Assembly (NCBI GenBank): GCA_917880885.1
Contig: OU862917.1
Coordinates: forward strand, 55,751,227 to 55,815,226
From: Limnephilus marmoratus
Lineage: Eukaryota > Arthropoda > Insecta > Trichoptera > Limnephilidae
Direction: 5' to 3'
Length of the DNA: 64,000 nt
The notes beneath the pieces are model-generated. The model had not been told where the DNA came from. It saw nothing but the letters and a program-made list of their open reading frames with translations, and searched no databases. The position numbers and the translations under genes are program-made. Positions 43,001-52,718 of the stretch are shown piece by piece; position 1 is the first letter of the stretch, and every line of letters starts with the position of its first letter.

Positions 43001-43800
43001 ATCATTATAAGTATTTTTTGTGTGATTACGAAGGACTTAGGCAGGTTTGAATCCGAATCGCCTGCGTGGGAACCCGACACTACTCGACTAACTATTCATA
43101 TAGTCCAAAGCCTCTGGTTCGAAATTTCACCTCACTATTTTAGGCTGTATAGTTATTAAGTTGCGTTCTGAAGATTTTGACTTATACCAATGTTATTGTA
43201 CGTACCAACTTAATATTTCGATCACTTGTATTGATATTTATTCTGTTTTTGATAAATGTAAATTATTCCTACCTGTTTATTATATGTTATTTTGGCTAGT
43301 TGGGATCATACCATTTTATTTTGACTATGAAACCAAACCGATATTTTGTATGGAACTAAACGAACAATCATCACAGTTGGCGAAACCGTTTAACCAACGC
43401 CAACGCTCCCATGCATGATATTTTGATTTAAAATGTATTTTGTTAATAAATGCTAAGTGATTTTATTATTAAGACAAGGGCATACCTGTGAAAAATCACG
43501 GGATATTATAATTATCGTAGGATTTGTGAAGCTGGAAATATTTATAAAATGGTTGCCTCGGGATATTATTATCAAAAAAATAATTAAAGAGACTCCGTTA
43601 GTTAAGAAATACACATTTCAAATGTACAATCATAATTAAAATAAAATCCATTTAATACATACTTTATCGCTTGGTTCATACAATCATTTTTTTTTTCAAA
43701 ATTGAAAAATAAAAGTTCGTTGAACGTGAGCAATTTAACGCATTATTTTTCACACAACGTCGATATCCGAAATTAGTATGTTTGTTTGTTTAGCGTCAAC
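43001..43800. other. Unassigned sequence with a recurring block
   Basis: No gene. The stretch 43490-43550 (GGATTTGTGAAGCTGGAAAT-type) resembles the reverse of 18930-19000, an unidentified dispersed repeat. Confidence 0.4.
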
Positions 43801-43974
43801 AGATCTTGTCTCTTTTCACATCAAAATTGTCTAAAGGTCTAGTGTTGAGTACCTCATACAAGAGGCACCTCAAATGTCCCATACAAAGACGTAAAATGTC
43901 CCCCCACCTCACAATATGTATTTGTACCAACTCTTTTTCTTTGTATTACTACAAATATGAAGGGGGGAAAAATA

Positions 43975-44260
43975 TGAAGGAGGGACAAACATGAGGTGTG
44001 TGAGGTGGTTTGTTTTGTTGGACTACATTCATGTCATGTACGGGACAAATATGAGGTGAGGTGTGAGGTGGTTGGTGTATTGGACTACATGTCATGTCAC
44101 GTTGTCGCGTATGGGACAAATATGAGGTGAGGTGTGAGGTGGTTGATGTATTAAACTACATGTCATGTCACGCATAGTTTGGGCCAAATGTATGAGGTGG
44201 TGAGGCGTGAAGTGTTTTCTATTATCTATGACATTTTTGTATTAGAACCGTGAGGTGGTG
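43975..44260 (+). repeat. About 71-bp minisatellite (GAGGTGTGAGGTGG)
   Basis: Three to four diverged units contain GGGACAAATATGAGGTGAGG, then TGTGAGGTGGTTG and GGACTACATGTCATGTCACG. Related strings in reverse occur just upstream (43865-43905). Confidence 0.85.
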
Positions 44261-44284
44261 ATGGGGTAAGCCAATTCGTATATT

Positions 44285-44850
44285 GTGAATACCGCAGAAG
44301 CGTCCCAACTGCTCCGAAATTTTTGTTTTTTTTTATTTTTATTCTAAATTATTGTTAAGTGAATACCGCGCAAGAGTAACAACTGCTCCAAAAAAAAAAT
44401 TTTTTTTAAATATTTTTTTGTTGTAAATTATTGTTATGTGAATACACAAAATAATAATTTATGAGCACAAGAGTCCCAACTGCTCCAAAAATTTTTTTTT
44501 TTAAAATATTTTTTGTTGTAAATTATTGTTATGTGAATACACAAAATAATAATTTATGAGCACAAGAGTCCCAACTGCTCCAAAAAAATTTTTTTTAAAT
44601 TTTTTTTTATTGTAAATTATTGTTATGTGAATACACCTAACAATAAATTATGGGCACAAGAGTCCCAACTGCTTAATTTTTTTTTTTTTTAATTCTTAAT
44701 ATTTTTTATTGTAAATTATGTATTGATAAGTGAATACCGCACAACAGTACCAACTGTGCCAAAAAAAATATTTTTTTTAAATATATTTTTATTTTAAATT
44801 ATTGTTATATGTTATGTAAATACCGCACAAGAGTCCCAACAGCTCCCAAG
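44285..44850 (-). repeat. Tandem array of SINE-A 3' tails, about seven units
   Basis: Units of about 75-95 bases each begin GTGAATAC(CGC)A and contain CACAAGAGTCCCAACTGCTC, then a run of A and T and TTGTAAATTATTGTTAT. Starts lie near 44285, 44360, 44438, 44532, 44627, 44730 and 44817. The last unit runs into SINE-A body, and the same tail ends the SINE copies at 4991 and 33600, so the array is an amplified SINE terminus. Confidence 0.88.
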
Positions 44851-45005
44851 GGAGGGAGGATGAGGCAGTGTTGAGATGAGGTAGAGGGGGAGGGATAAGA
44901 GGAGGGGTGCAGAGGGGGGGATCAGAGGGGGGGGTGCAGGGAGAGGATCATTGAAGTACCCACCTCTGTCCCACCCCGGTATAGGCAACTTATGGTCGCC
45001 CCTTC
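44817..45005 (-). mobile_element. tRNA-SINE family A, 5'-truncated, source of the array
   Basis: After the tail string CAAGAGTCCCAACAGCTCCC the sequence has a purine-rich body (44850-44950) and GAAGTACCCACC, like the body at 33700-33740. The head is missing. Confidence 0.65.
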
Positions 45006-45029
45006 GGAGTTCTCGCAAGAATCTAATTT

Positions 45030-47597
45030 TTTTGAATAAACGGCTCTACATTTAATGTAACGAATCTAGACCTTCAATGTCCCCTCATACTGTGTTAGGT
45101 GGCGGTATGCGGGCGCGCCTACAGGACTGTACTGTAATGGTCAATCTCTACAATTCTAAAGCCCATGGAGGTGTCAATGCAAAAGCAGTGAGCCTCATGG
45201 ACAGTCAAACAAGTTGTTAGTAACATCAACAAAAAATAAAAAAAATAAAGTAATCCAAAATGACAGCAGCCGTCATGAGTAATCAGCTCATGACAGCAGG
45301 AGACATGACCATACATAATCCGGCAGGCGGCACCGAGCACTGTACGTAAAAGAAAAAGGAAACAAAAGTAAAATAACATATATACAGATAAGAACCGGTG
45401 TCACCGCAACCTGGCTGCCGGCAGTCCCCGAAACAGTGAAGGAGGCTGATTGTCCGGCCTCCCCACAACCCGCAGCGTCGTCCTTAAGCCAGCTAGCCGG
45501 TGGTGCCTAGACGACAGTAAGTGGAAAACATGAAGAAGACCCTAGGGAGACAAGCGTCGGGTCGCCGGAGGCGGGACGGACAGCTTTCGGATGTCGTTCA
45601 GCCTTCTCCCCAGCCTCTTCATGTCACGGGGTGTGGCGCGACAAACAGGTGCAGCTCCACCAGTTCTAGAAGACCGGCCATGGTACGTAGGCGGGGACAC
45701 GGTCCAGGGTCCAACCCCTTATATGGGGAGAAGGACGGTACAAAAACGAACAACTGAGTTCAGTTCTCGTAGTACAGCATAACTGAAAAGAAATGTATAT
45801 AAGCGTAGAAAACCGCAAAACATAAAAAAAATAAACAAGAGCGTGTGGGAGTCATCGCTGGGCGTTTAATTGCACCAAATAACAAAAAATAAATCATAAG
45901 CATGTAAAGTAAAGAAAACCTAAAATAAACATGAGCGTTGAATAACGCAGGGCCTGTGTAAACAAGAAAAAATAAACATAAAAGTGTAAAAGCATAAAAA
46001 ACATAAAATGTAAAATGCAAACAATAAACATAAAAATGAAAAAAATATATAAAACTGTACATCCTGAGCAGAGTTTGTAAAAGAATGGACGCAAGAAAAG
46101 TCCGTGGTAAGTCAGGAACAAGTACACCTGGTGTCAAAATCTACTAATCAGCGACTCTAAGCTCAGGCCATCTCTCAACCCAGATTCTTGTAAAGTTCCT
46201 CAGGCACTCGAAGTTCGTCTTGTTCAAAACCAGATCAGTGTTCCACACTGGTCTGATTGGTACGTCCAAACCATCGAGCATTTCCTCTCTTGCGTCCGTC
46301 ATTATCTCACACTGCCACAGAATGTGCTCCGCCGACTGGTTCGTGCACCCGCAGGCGCAGTTGGGGTGAGGGGACAGGGAGAGGGCGTGAAGTCTCCCCC
46401 TGAATTCTCCGTGGCCGGATAGAAGCTGGGTGATGTGGTGGTCCAACTTGAGAAAGACCCCTTCCATTCTGACTTTAACTGATGGGAAGAAGGAGAAAGT
46501 CCATCTTCCCATATTCGTTCTATCCCAACGGACCTGCCACTCTTGGAGCGACAGATCCCTCATTTGACGAAGCAACCCAGGGAGAGTCCCCGGCCCGCCC
46601 GGTGTCAGAACAACGCCTAGGTGAGTGGCCGGGGTTCCTCTGGTTAATTTCTGCTTAGTGAGCACTTCCCTGATTTCCAGATCGATTGGCAAAATGCCAG
46701 CCAAAACGGGTAAAGCGTCCGAAGCAACGGTTCTATACGCACCAGAGAGTGCCAGCAAGGGGGTTCGTTGGCCTCGCCTGAGAGCTAAGAGAATCAGCGA
46801 ATTGTCCAAGCGGTGCTCCCACACAGAGTGCTCCCACACAGAGGCGGCATACGAGACTTGCGCCACGTACACGCACCTATATAGCATTCGCAGAGCCGGA
46901 TTACGCAATCCCCACTCAGCTGTGGAGAGTCTCCTCAGCTTCAAGAAGAGAGCCTGGGCCTTGCTGGATACTTCTTTGACGTGAGCCAGAAAAGAGGACG
47001 ATCGATCCAGAGTAACTCCTAAATATTTCACTGTTTCAAAAAAGCGGATGTTAGAATCTCCCATTTTGATGGTAGGATTTCTTGCTCTACTGAGAGAGCC
47101 CTTCATCAGGAGGCCCTTGGTCTTGTGGGGAGCGAAGGTCATCTTGTTTCTTTCACCCCAGTCCAGGAACATCTGCAAACCTTCACTGCCTTTACTCTCC
47201 ACTTCCTTTCTGCTGTCCCCAGCGACCAGATACAACTTATCATCAGCGTAGTCGACAGCGATACATCCTTCAGGCAAGGGTAACCTGGAGGAGTCGTCAA
47301 AGGAGATGTTCCACAGGTCGGGTCCAAGGATGGAGCCCTGCGGGCATCCCATGTCGGCTTCCCTCTGGATACAAAACTCACCGAAACTGATCGTGATCGT
47401 ACGATCAGAAAGGTAGTCATCGATGGCTTGGAACAATAAGTTGGAACACCGCCTGTTTTTCACCTTTGTACGTATCATTGCCCACCACGCGTGATCGAAG
47501 GCACCAGTGATATCGAGGAATATTGCAACTACATACCTCTTTGGGCAAGCCTTCACCCATTCAAGCGCATACGACAGGGCGTGCACCGTGGATTAAC
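45030..47597 (-). mobile_element. 5'-truncated R1-clade LINE
   Basis: It consists of the RT through C-terminus of the second ORF plus about 1.1 kb of 3' sequence. It is cut at about 47597, just before the first RT motifs, the usual product of incomplete target-primed reverse transcription. The 3' part (45100-46140) includes G/C-rich strings and an A-rich stretch (45930-46060). Its exact end near 45030 is uncertain. Confidence 0.78.
46144..47586 (-). CDS. R1-clade LINE reverse transcriptase, N-truncated
   Basis: An unbroken 480-codon frame. In order it has YVVAIFLDITGAFDHAWWAM (R1-clade hallmark, residues about 18-37); GCPQGSILGPDLWN (about 80-93); AVDYADDKLYLVAG with the catalytic YADD (about 109-122); KYLGVTLDRSSSF in the thumb (about 188-200); and a C-terminal zinc motif, CACGCTNQSAEHILWQCEIM (about 417-436). 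The nominal start is a GTG just after an in-frame stop, so the true N-terminus (endonuclease and ORF1) is lost. A 15-base tandem duplication at 46814-46843 repeats the peptide EHSVW. Functionally it would reverse-transcribe its own RNA at the target. No endonuclease means it cannot move alone. The intact frame implies a recent insertion. Confidence 0.92.
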   Translation of the reverse strand: MHALSYALEWVKACPKRYVVAIFLDITGAFDHAWWAMIRTKVKNRRCSNLLFQAIDDYLSDRTITISFGEFCIQREADMGCPQGSILGPDLWNISFDDSSRLPLPEGCIAVDYADDKLYLVAGDSRKEVESKGSEGLQMFLDWGERNKMTFAPHKTKGLLMKGSLSRARNPTIKMGDSNIRFFETVKYLGVTLDRSSSFLAHVKEVSSKAQALFLKLRRLSTAEWGLRNPALRMLYRCVYVAQVSYAASVWEHSVWEHRLDNSLILLALRRGQRTPLLALSGAYRTVASDALPVLAGILPIDLEIREVLTKQKLTRGTPATHLGVVLTPGGPGTLPGLLRQMRDLSLQEWQVRWDRTNMGRWTFSFFPSVKVRMEGVFLKLDHHITQLLSGHGEFRGRLHALSLSPHPNCACGCTNQSAEHILWQCEIMTDAREEMLDGLDVPIRPVWNTDLVLNKTNFECLRNFTRIWVERWPELRVAD

Positions 47598-48428
47598 CGG
47601 GGACGAGGGAGAGGATCAGAGGTGGTGAAGGTGGGGAAGGCCTTTTTTATATCCATTTTTCGTATTACAAAAATTACAGACACGGGAGGCGGGTATGGGT
47701 ACCGCCACCCCGGTATTTATTAGAAAACCAACACCTCTGAACCAAGAAAATCAATAATCAAGCTGAAGGAAACCCCCCCCCCCCGCAACACCTCATTTCA
47801 ATATTTGAGTACCTCATACAAACTCATCCTGATATCGTGTCCTACCCAACACTACAAAGGTCCGGTTTTAAAACAAACCATCTTCAAAGCAATATATTGC
47901 ATTTATGATGAAATACTATTTCTAAATCCTGAACTAATTTCACATTTTTCCGTTGAAAGTTTTCTCGTAAATGTTTGATGAATTTTGAATATTAAGCCAT
48001 TTGGCGTTTGATTTTCATGAACGTGACACGTAGTCATATTCAAAATTATAATATTACTAATTAATAAGTAACTACGATACCTGCGAGGTACGCCTAGCTT
48101 GTAGGCCAATACAATACGTATGTTGTAAACAGTGGCGCGCGGTGACTTATCGGTCATGTTATGAGGTAAATAATATGTTAATTTTATTTGGCATGAAGTC
48201 ATTTTGGCATTTCGGCTGCCTGTATTTTTTTATGCACGTTCCGGTTCCGGTTCAAGATAGTGGACGGGTTAGATACAACCAAAGATACAACCTTTTTTCC
48301 CCGCCAGAGTTCGCATGAGTGTTGATCCTTCTATGAGCAGTAAAATCAATTCGGAATAATCAGCATCATGGTATTAAACTATTTGCCCGAATAAAGTTTG
48401 AAAAAAGAATCGCCATTGAAAAAGTAAC
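47598..48428. other. Unassigned sequence with B-like strings
   Basis: 47688-47750 shares GGCGGGTATGGGTACCGCCA and AACCAACACCTCTGAACC with repeat B starts (5429, 63228). A C run lies at 47773-47785. The rest holds no recognised gene. Confidence 0.45.
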
Positions 48429-49317
48429 TGTGGCGACACATCATTATAAACTTCGCCACCAAAAGAACATACGAGAAACATCTCCTAATATTTGCGCCCA
48501 TCGGCAAACCTACTTGCCTAGGTACCTTCGTACCTATACTGGCCGCGATGTACTTTCTCGCCTCCCGTGCCAGCCCGACGATAATAATATCGCCCCGCCT
48601 AGAAAGGTCTCGAGACAGCACCGTACAATATCTGTACGGCGCCGAATATTCTCGTCAACTGCCGAGGTGGCTCGTATTACCTACCGCGAGGTAGTTACTC
48701 TACCGCGGCTATATAAGCAGCCGATCGCTCGCCCGCTGCAGTTCAGTCCAGTTCAGTCTCACACTAACAGTCGGCCAACATCTCAGCATGTAACAGATCT
48801 CCGCATAAGTGCTCCTGCATGGCATCGCTACGCATCCAGGGCAGCTTCCTCGAGGTCCACCACCACGTCTCAGCTCTAAGGCCCACCGTGTCTTCAGCTC
48901 CAGATATCAGATCCATCCCGCGACTTACAAGGTTTGACGCACCTTCAGCCAAGGGATCAACTCACCACTTCATGGCACCCCGAAGCCTCACCGTGCTTCG
49001 CTGCCATGGAAACACGCTCCGCCTCGCCAGGACTACCTGCTGGTGGCTCAGCTCACCGAGCCACACACCGTTCATCTCCGCGATTCAAAGCGTCGAGCAA
49101 CGGCCTGGAAGATAGGTCATCTCCACCGCCATGGTGTCGAGCAACTCGCTGACCTTCACCACACCATCTCCATCACTCCGTGCGCCTGCAGAATCTCACC
49201 TACGGCACCCCGCATTACATCATGTTACCGCTCACCGACCATCTGCTACGTAGCCCAATAAACGACTGACTCACCACTTCGACATGACGACTTTCATTTC
49301 TGTCTCCCGCTCCCTCA
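48429..49317 (+). repeat. Solo LTR with 4-bp duplication TAAC
   Basis: It begins TGTGGCGACAC and ends CGCTCCCTCA, flanked by TAAC (48425-48428 and 49318-49321). It carries a strong core promoter, GCGGCTATATAAGCAGCCG (48704-48722), followed by an initiator-like TTCAGTC about 30 bases on, and AATAAACGACTGACTCACC near 49257. The same promoter and 3' signals occur in 55109-56087 (reverse). No internal coding region is attached, so recombination between LTRs is the likely origin. Overlapping frames of 60-149 codons inside are not recognisable proteins. Confidence 0.88.
48704..48765 (+). promoter_or_regulatory. LTR core promoter (TATA plus initiator)
   Basis: CTATATAAGCAGCCGATCGC lies about 30 bases upstream of a TTCAGTC initiator-like string repeated (CAGTTCAGTCCAGTTCAGTC). 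Conservation in the related solo LTR supports a real promoter. Confidence 0.75.
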
Positions 49318-49354
49318 TAACGTTCCTTGGAAAAGTTGTGGATATAATTCCTTA

Positions 49355-50640
49355 TCTCTACATATTATAAAGTAAAGTCCCCCGCGCCGTCTTTCTGTCT
49401 GTCTGTCTGTCTGTCTGTTCGCGATAAACTCGAAAACTACTGAGCGGTTTTTACCAATAGATAGAGTGTTTCGTGAGGAAGGTTTAGGTATGTAATTTGT
49501 CAAGGATTTATGTAAATTGGTTGAAACATAACGATAATTGTTAGAAGTGTCGGAAAAAAGCTTTCATCGAAAACGCTGCTTAATCCTTTTGGGATATAAC
49601 AATAATTAATGGTGGGATATTCCTCTTTTATAGATCTACAAAAAAGTCCCCGAAGGCATACATCTATCTTTAACGGATAGCTTACTAGAGATACATATTA
49701 TATCTTCTTATCTTATTATTATTATCAATTGCTGTTCGTTTGTCTCGCTAAAACTCGAGAGCGGCTGGGCCGATTTAGGTGATTTTGGTTATGAAATGTT
49801 TGTCGTAGTCCAGGGAAGGCTTAAACGGTGAGATAATATGGAAAAATTGTGAGAAAGACAGTAAAAACAACAATTTCATTTTCTCATATAAACAGTTTTA
49901 GTGTTCTACCTACTTTCAGAAACACAACGTAATCTAAAATTGAAATGCAAAAAATAAAAGAATTCTGATTGTCATATTTCAAACGTCAAACGTCAAACGT
50001 TACCTGTCATTCTGTTACTGTTTAAAATCTTCTAGGATCAGTTTGTCAGTGCGTGAGAACTTTATTTACCGTTTTAATGTGCCAAGGAAAAGACGAGCTG
50101 ATATAGATCGTCGAAGTCAATCAAATGGGCGATGAGCTACCTCACAACCGTGAACCTGGAACGAGTAGCATTCCACTTCGATCCGGAAGTAGATTATTGT
50201 GCCGACAATTCCGTGATAATCTTGGAAATGACAATCATTTGTCAATGTTGTAAAGCGTTAAAATACAACGGCGAGTCACCTGGATTATGTTGTGCTGGTG
50301 GTAAAGTAAAATTGCACAATTGGTCCCACCACCAGATCCATTACGTTTCGTGAGAGGGTTAGGTATGTAATTTGTCAGGGATTTGTCTATCTTCTAAAAA
50401 AATAGTCACGTACAACTGTTAATTGGAAAGTTATTTAGACGGATACAGTATTATCCTTATTTACTTAAATACGTTAGTTACCCCAAACATTTCATTCACA
50501 TTATTATAAATTAAAGTCCTCCGCGGCATCTGTCTGTCTCTTCGCGATAAACTCAAAGAAGGAGGTGGTTACAAAGGTTGGATTTTACAAAGTGTTTTAT
50601 TAGCCACAGCAACGCGTGGCCGAGTCAGCTCGTTAGAAAT
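49355..50640 (+). mobile_element. Helitron cluster including an autonomous-type fragment
   Basis: A Helitron-like 5' end (TCTACATATTATAAAG, 49357), a second start at about 49705 (ACTCGAGAGCGGCTGGGCCG) followed by coding remains, and a third short start at about 50505 (ATTATTATAAATTAAAGTCC). They end with AGCCACAGCAACGCGTGGCC and GAGTCAGCTCGTT at about 50633. The end differs from CTAGT by one base. A (TCTG)n tract lies at 49392-49420. Probably two or three Helitrons nested or chained. Confidence 0.7.
50082..50353 (+). pseudogene. Helitron replicase N-terminal remnant
   Basis: 50082-50132 encodes PRKRRADIDRRSQSN, like the basic start of insect Helitron proteins, then stops. A second frame (50132-50353) reads VNLERVAFHFDPEVDY and ICQCCKALKYNGESPGLCC, with AGGKVKL. 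This is the cysteine-rich block that precedes the Helitron rolling-circle (Rep) domain. A frame shift separates them and the Rep and helicase domains are absent. It shows that autonomous Helitrons once existed in this lineage. Confidence 0.75.
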
Positions 50641-50654
50641 AAAATAAATTATAT

Positions 50655-50990
50655 CATTGAAGAAGAAGATTACAATAATAATCCAAACGAAAATATGAAA
50701 GAGAAAAAGACCAAGAAAAATAGAAAACGAAAATTGAAAAATTAAAAATAAAAATCGAATCCAAAACCTCTAATTTAATCGGGACGTGCACGTTTACCAA
50801 TTCCGCCATTGCTTCGTTCTGTCAAACCGTCATAATAGTCAATATGATATTTCAAATTTTAAAATTAACAATTTTATTTTCAAATATTTTTTCCATATTA
50901 CTCGTATGTATATTATTTATCTTTTTCTGTGTCTTGCTCTCTTTCATATTTTCGATAGATTGTTATTGTTATTTTCTTTTTCAATGAATA
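50655..50990. mobile_element. Foldback unit with tRNA-like core, family C
   Basis: The left arm (50655-50740: CATTGAAGAAGAAGATTACA, AATATGAAAGAGAAAAAGAC) and right arm (50925-50990, reverse complement of the same theme) are inverted copies at roughly 80 percent by eye. The centre, 50815-50750 on the minus strand, reads CAATGGCGGAATTGGTAAAC, then TTTTGGATTCGATTTTT, tRNA leucine-like. Confidence 0.65.
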
Positions 50991-51784
50991 TATTACATTG
51001 ATGGGAATAATCTTAAAAATTTAGAAAAAGACAGATTTTCTTATAAAAAAATTTAAAATAAATTATGCCTACAGTTGATTACAGAGAAAATTTTAGTTAC
51101 GATATATTAAATTTAAAAAATTATAAATTTTTTTGTAGGTGAGGTCTAATATTTACTGAGCTACTAGTTACTGTTAGAACAGGAAATGGTGAAATAATAA
51201 GAAATAAAAATATTTTTTTTCTCCTTTGCAACCTTGATACAAACTTTTAGAGTGAAACTACGGATATATTAGGTATGATTTGTGGCCCGTGTTCATTTAT
51301 TTTATTTAACAATCCATTACCATGGATCGTATGCCACTGGAGCGAAGTACATACCAGTTCCTCGGAGTAGAAACTAAACACAATACGTAGTATAAACCTG
51401 TACTGAGGTGTGTGCGTTCATTAGGGCTCCCATCACGAGCCATGGCAACCGGTCCTGACGGCTGACTGTACCGTACAGTAGGTACAGCACAATGTACCCT
51501 ATTCAGTGTAGACTGTAATGGTACCTCCACTGCCTGTTGTTGGAGGCCTGAAATTAATTTCTCCAGGAAATTGAGAACATATTAAGGCACCACTTCCCGG
51601 GATACATCCGCGTAATGAATACAGACAGACACCCGATACAAAGGCTTTCACGAGCGAGGCACAACACCTACGTATTTCACTACTACTGGGTGGCAACAAA
51701 AATCATTGAATTGCGTTTCAATCAATTCAATATCTCTAATTTAGGAGGCAGCAATGAGAATCGCCGCCCCGTGAACCATATTTA
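50991..51784. other. Unassigned sequence
   Basis: No gene recognised. 51300-51780 is less AT-rich and may be the upstream (3' untranslated) part of whatever LINE supplies repeat B. Frames of 66-74 codons show no motif. Confidence 0.35.
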
Positions 51785-52196
51785 TTGGATAACCAACACC
51801 CCTGCCACAGATCATTTCAAGTAGTTGGCTATATTGTGACCAGTGCCCGGTTTCATGGGACGAGGTTTGTTTAGGTCTTAGGAGCGGGAGTTCCTGCCCA
51901 TCAGCTTAGATCGGGAGAGGCTGGAAAAGCAAGACCCTTTTTGTTTTTTGGACTCTCTCGAATCTCTCGTTGCACCGCACCGGGGAGGATGGATTCATAC
52001 GTCCGTCACTTCTGGAAACACTGACCCCCAGATACCAACACACCACTCACTTTTTCCTTCCCAGAACTTTCTCTACTTCCTTTTCATAAAAAGACACAAT
52101 ACAGCATCCCCAAAGAGGCCCTGGGGCCCCAGATGGAAATTATTTTTTTCGGAGCCTCGTGTGTGGAGTAAATCATTATCATCATCATCATCATCA
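51785..52196 (+). repeat. Dispersed repeat family B, long copy
   Basis: It runs from ACCAACACCCCTGCCACAGA through GAGGTTTGTTTAGGTCTTAG, an insert absent from the 6703 copy (AGCTTAGATCGGGAGAGGCT), and CAGCATCCCCAAAGAGGCCC, to a (ATC)n tract ending at 52196. Confidence 0.78.
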
Positions 52197-52197
52197 T

Positions 52198-52718
52198 TAC
52201 ATAGTATAAAATGAAGTCGCTCAAAATGTATGTGCGCGTTAATCTTTTAAACTACGCAATGGATTTTCATACGGTTTTCACCAATAGATAGAGTGATTGA
52301 AGAGGAATGTTTATATGTATAATACATGTAAATTATATTAGAGAAAAACCGAGAAATTCAAAGAAAACATATTTTTGTGCGATTTAAAACGGCTGGCGGG
52401 CCGTACTATAGTCACTTTTGAAATTCGTTCTACGGAAGAAATTGGAAAATAGATGTCCTAGAGTAAGTAGGTATTTGATTTTCCCTTTTCAAATATCCAG
52501 TGTTGCATTGCAAGCATTGTATAATTAGTGGCGAGTTAATTAGTATATATGTTGTATAATACATGCTTATTATAGTAGAGAAAAGCAGAAAAATTCAAAT
52601 ATTCAATTCAGGCAGCGGGCAGCGGGCAGCTGTCAAGCGGGTGGTGTGGATTTTATAAAGGTTGGGTAATGGCGTTGTGTTTCGTTAGCCACAGCAACGT
52701 GTGGCCGGGTCTGCTAGT
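52198..52718 (+). mobile_element. Helitron-like element
   Basis: It starts at about ATAGTATAAAATGAAGTCGC, has CACCAATAGATAGAGTGATT as in the copy at 49355, and ends AGCAACGTGTGGCCGGGTCT then GCTAGT at 52718. It abuts the (ATC)n tail of repeat B, which may have been its insertion site. Confidence 0.75.

Noticed and set aside
44285..44850. Regularly spaced repeats resembling a CRISPR layout
   Set aside because: Spacers are A/T runs that are themselves repeated, units are SINE tails, and the genome is eukaryotic.
45760..46137. 125-codon and 77-codon minus frames rich in F/L/Y
   Set aside because: They fall in the A-rich 3' untranslated part of the R1-clade LINE. The hydrophobic bias comes from T-rich codons, not membrane helices of a real protein.
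48430..49261. Overlapping plus frames of 72-149 codons
   Set aside because: They lie inside a solo LTR bounded by a target duplication, in GC-rich sequence with few stops. No recognisable protein.
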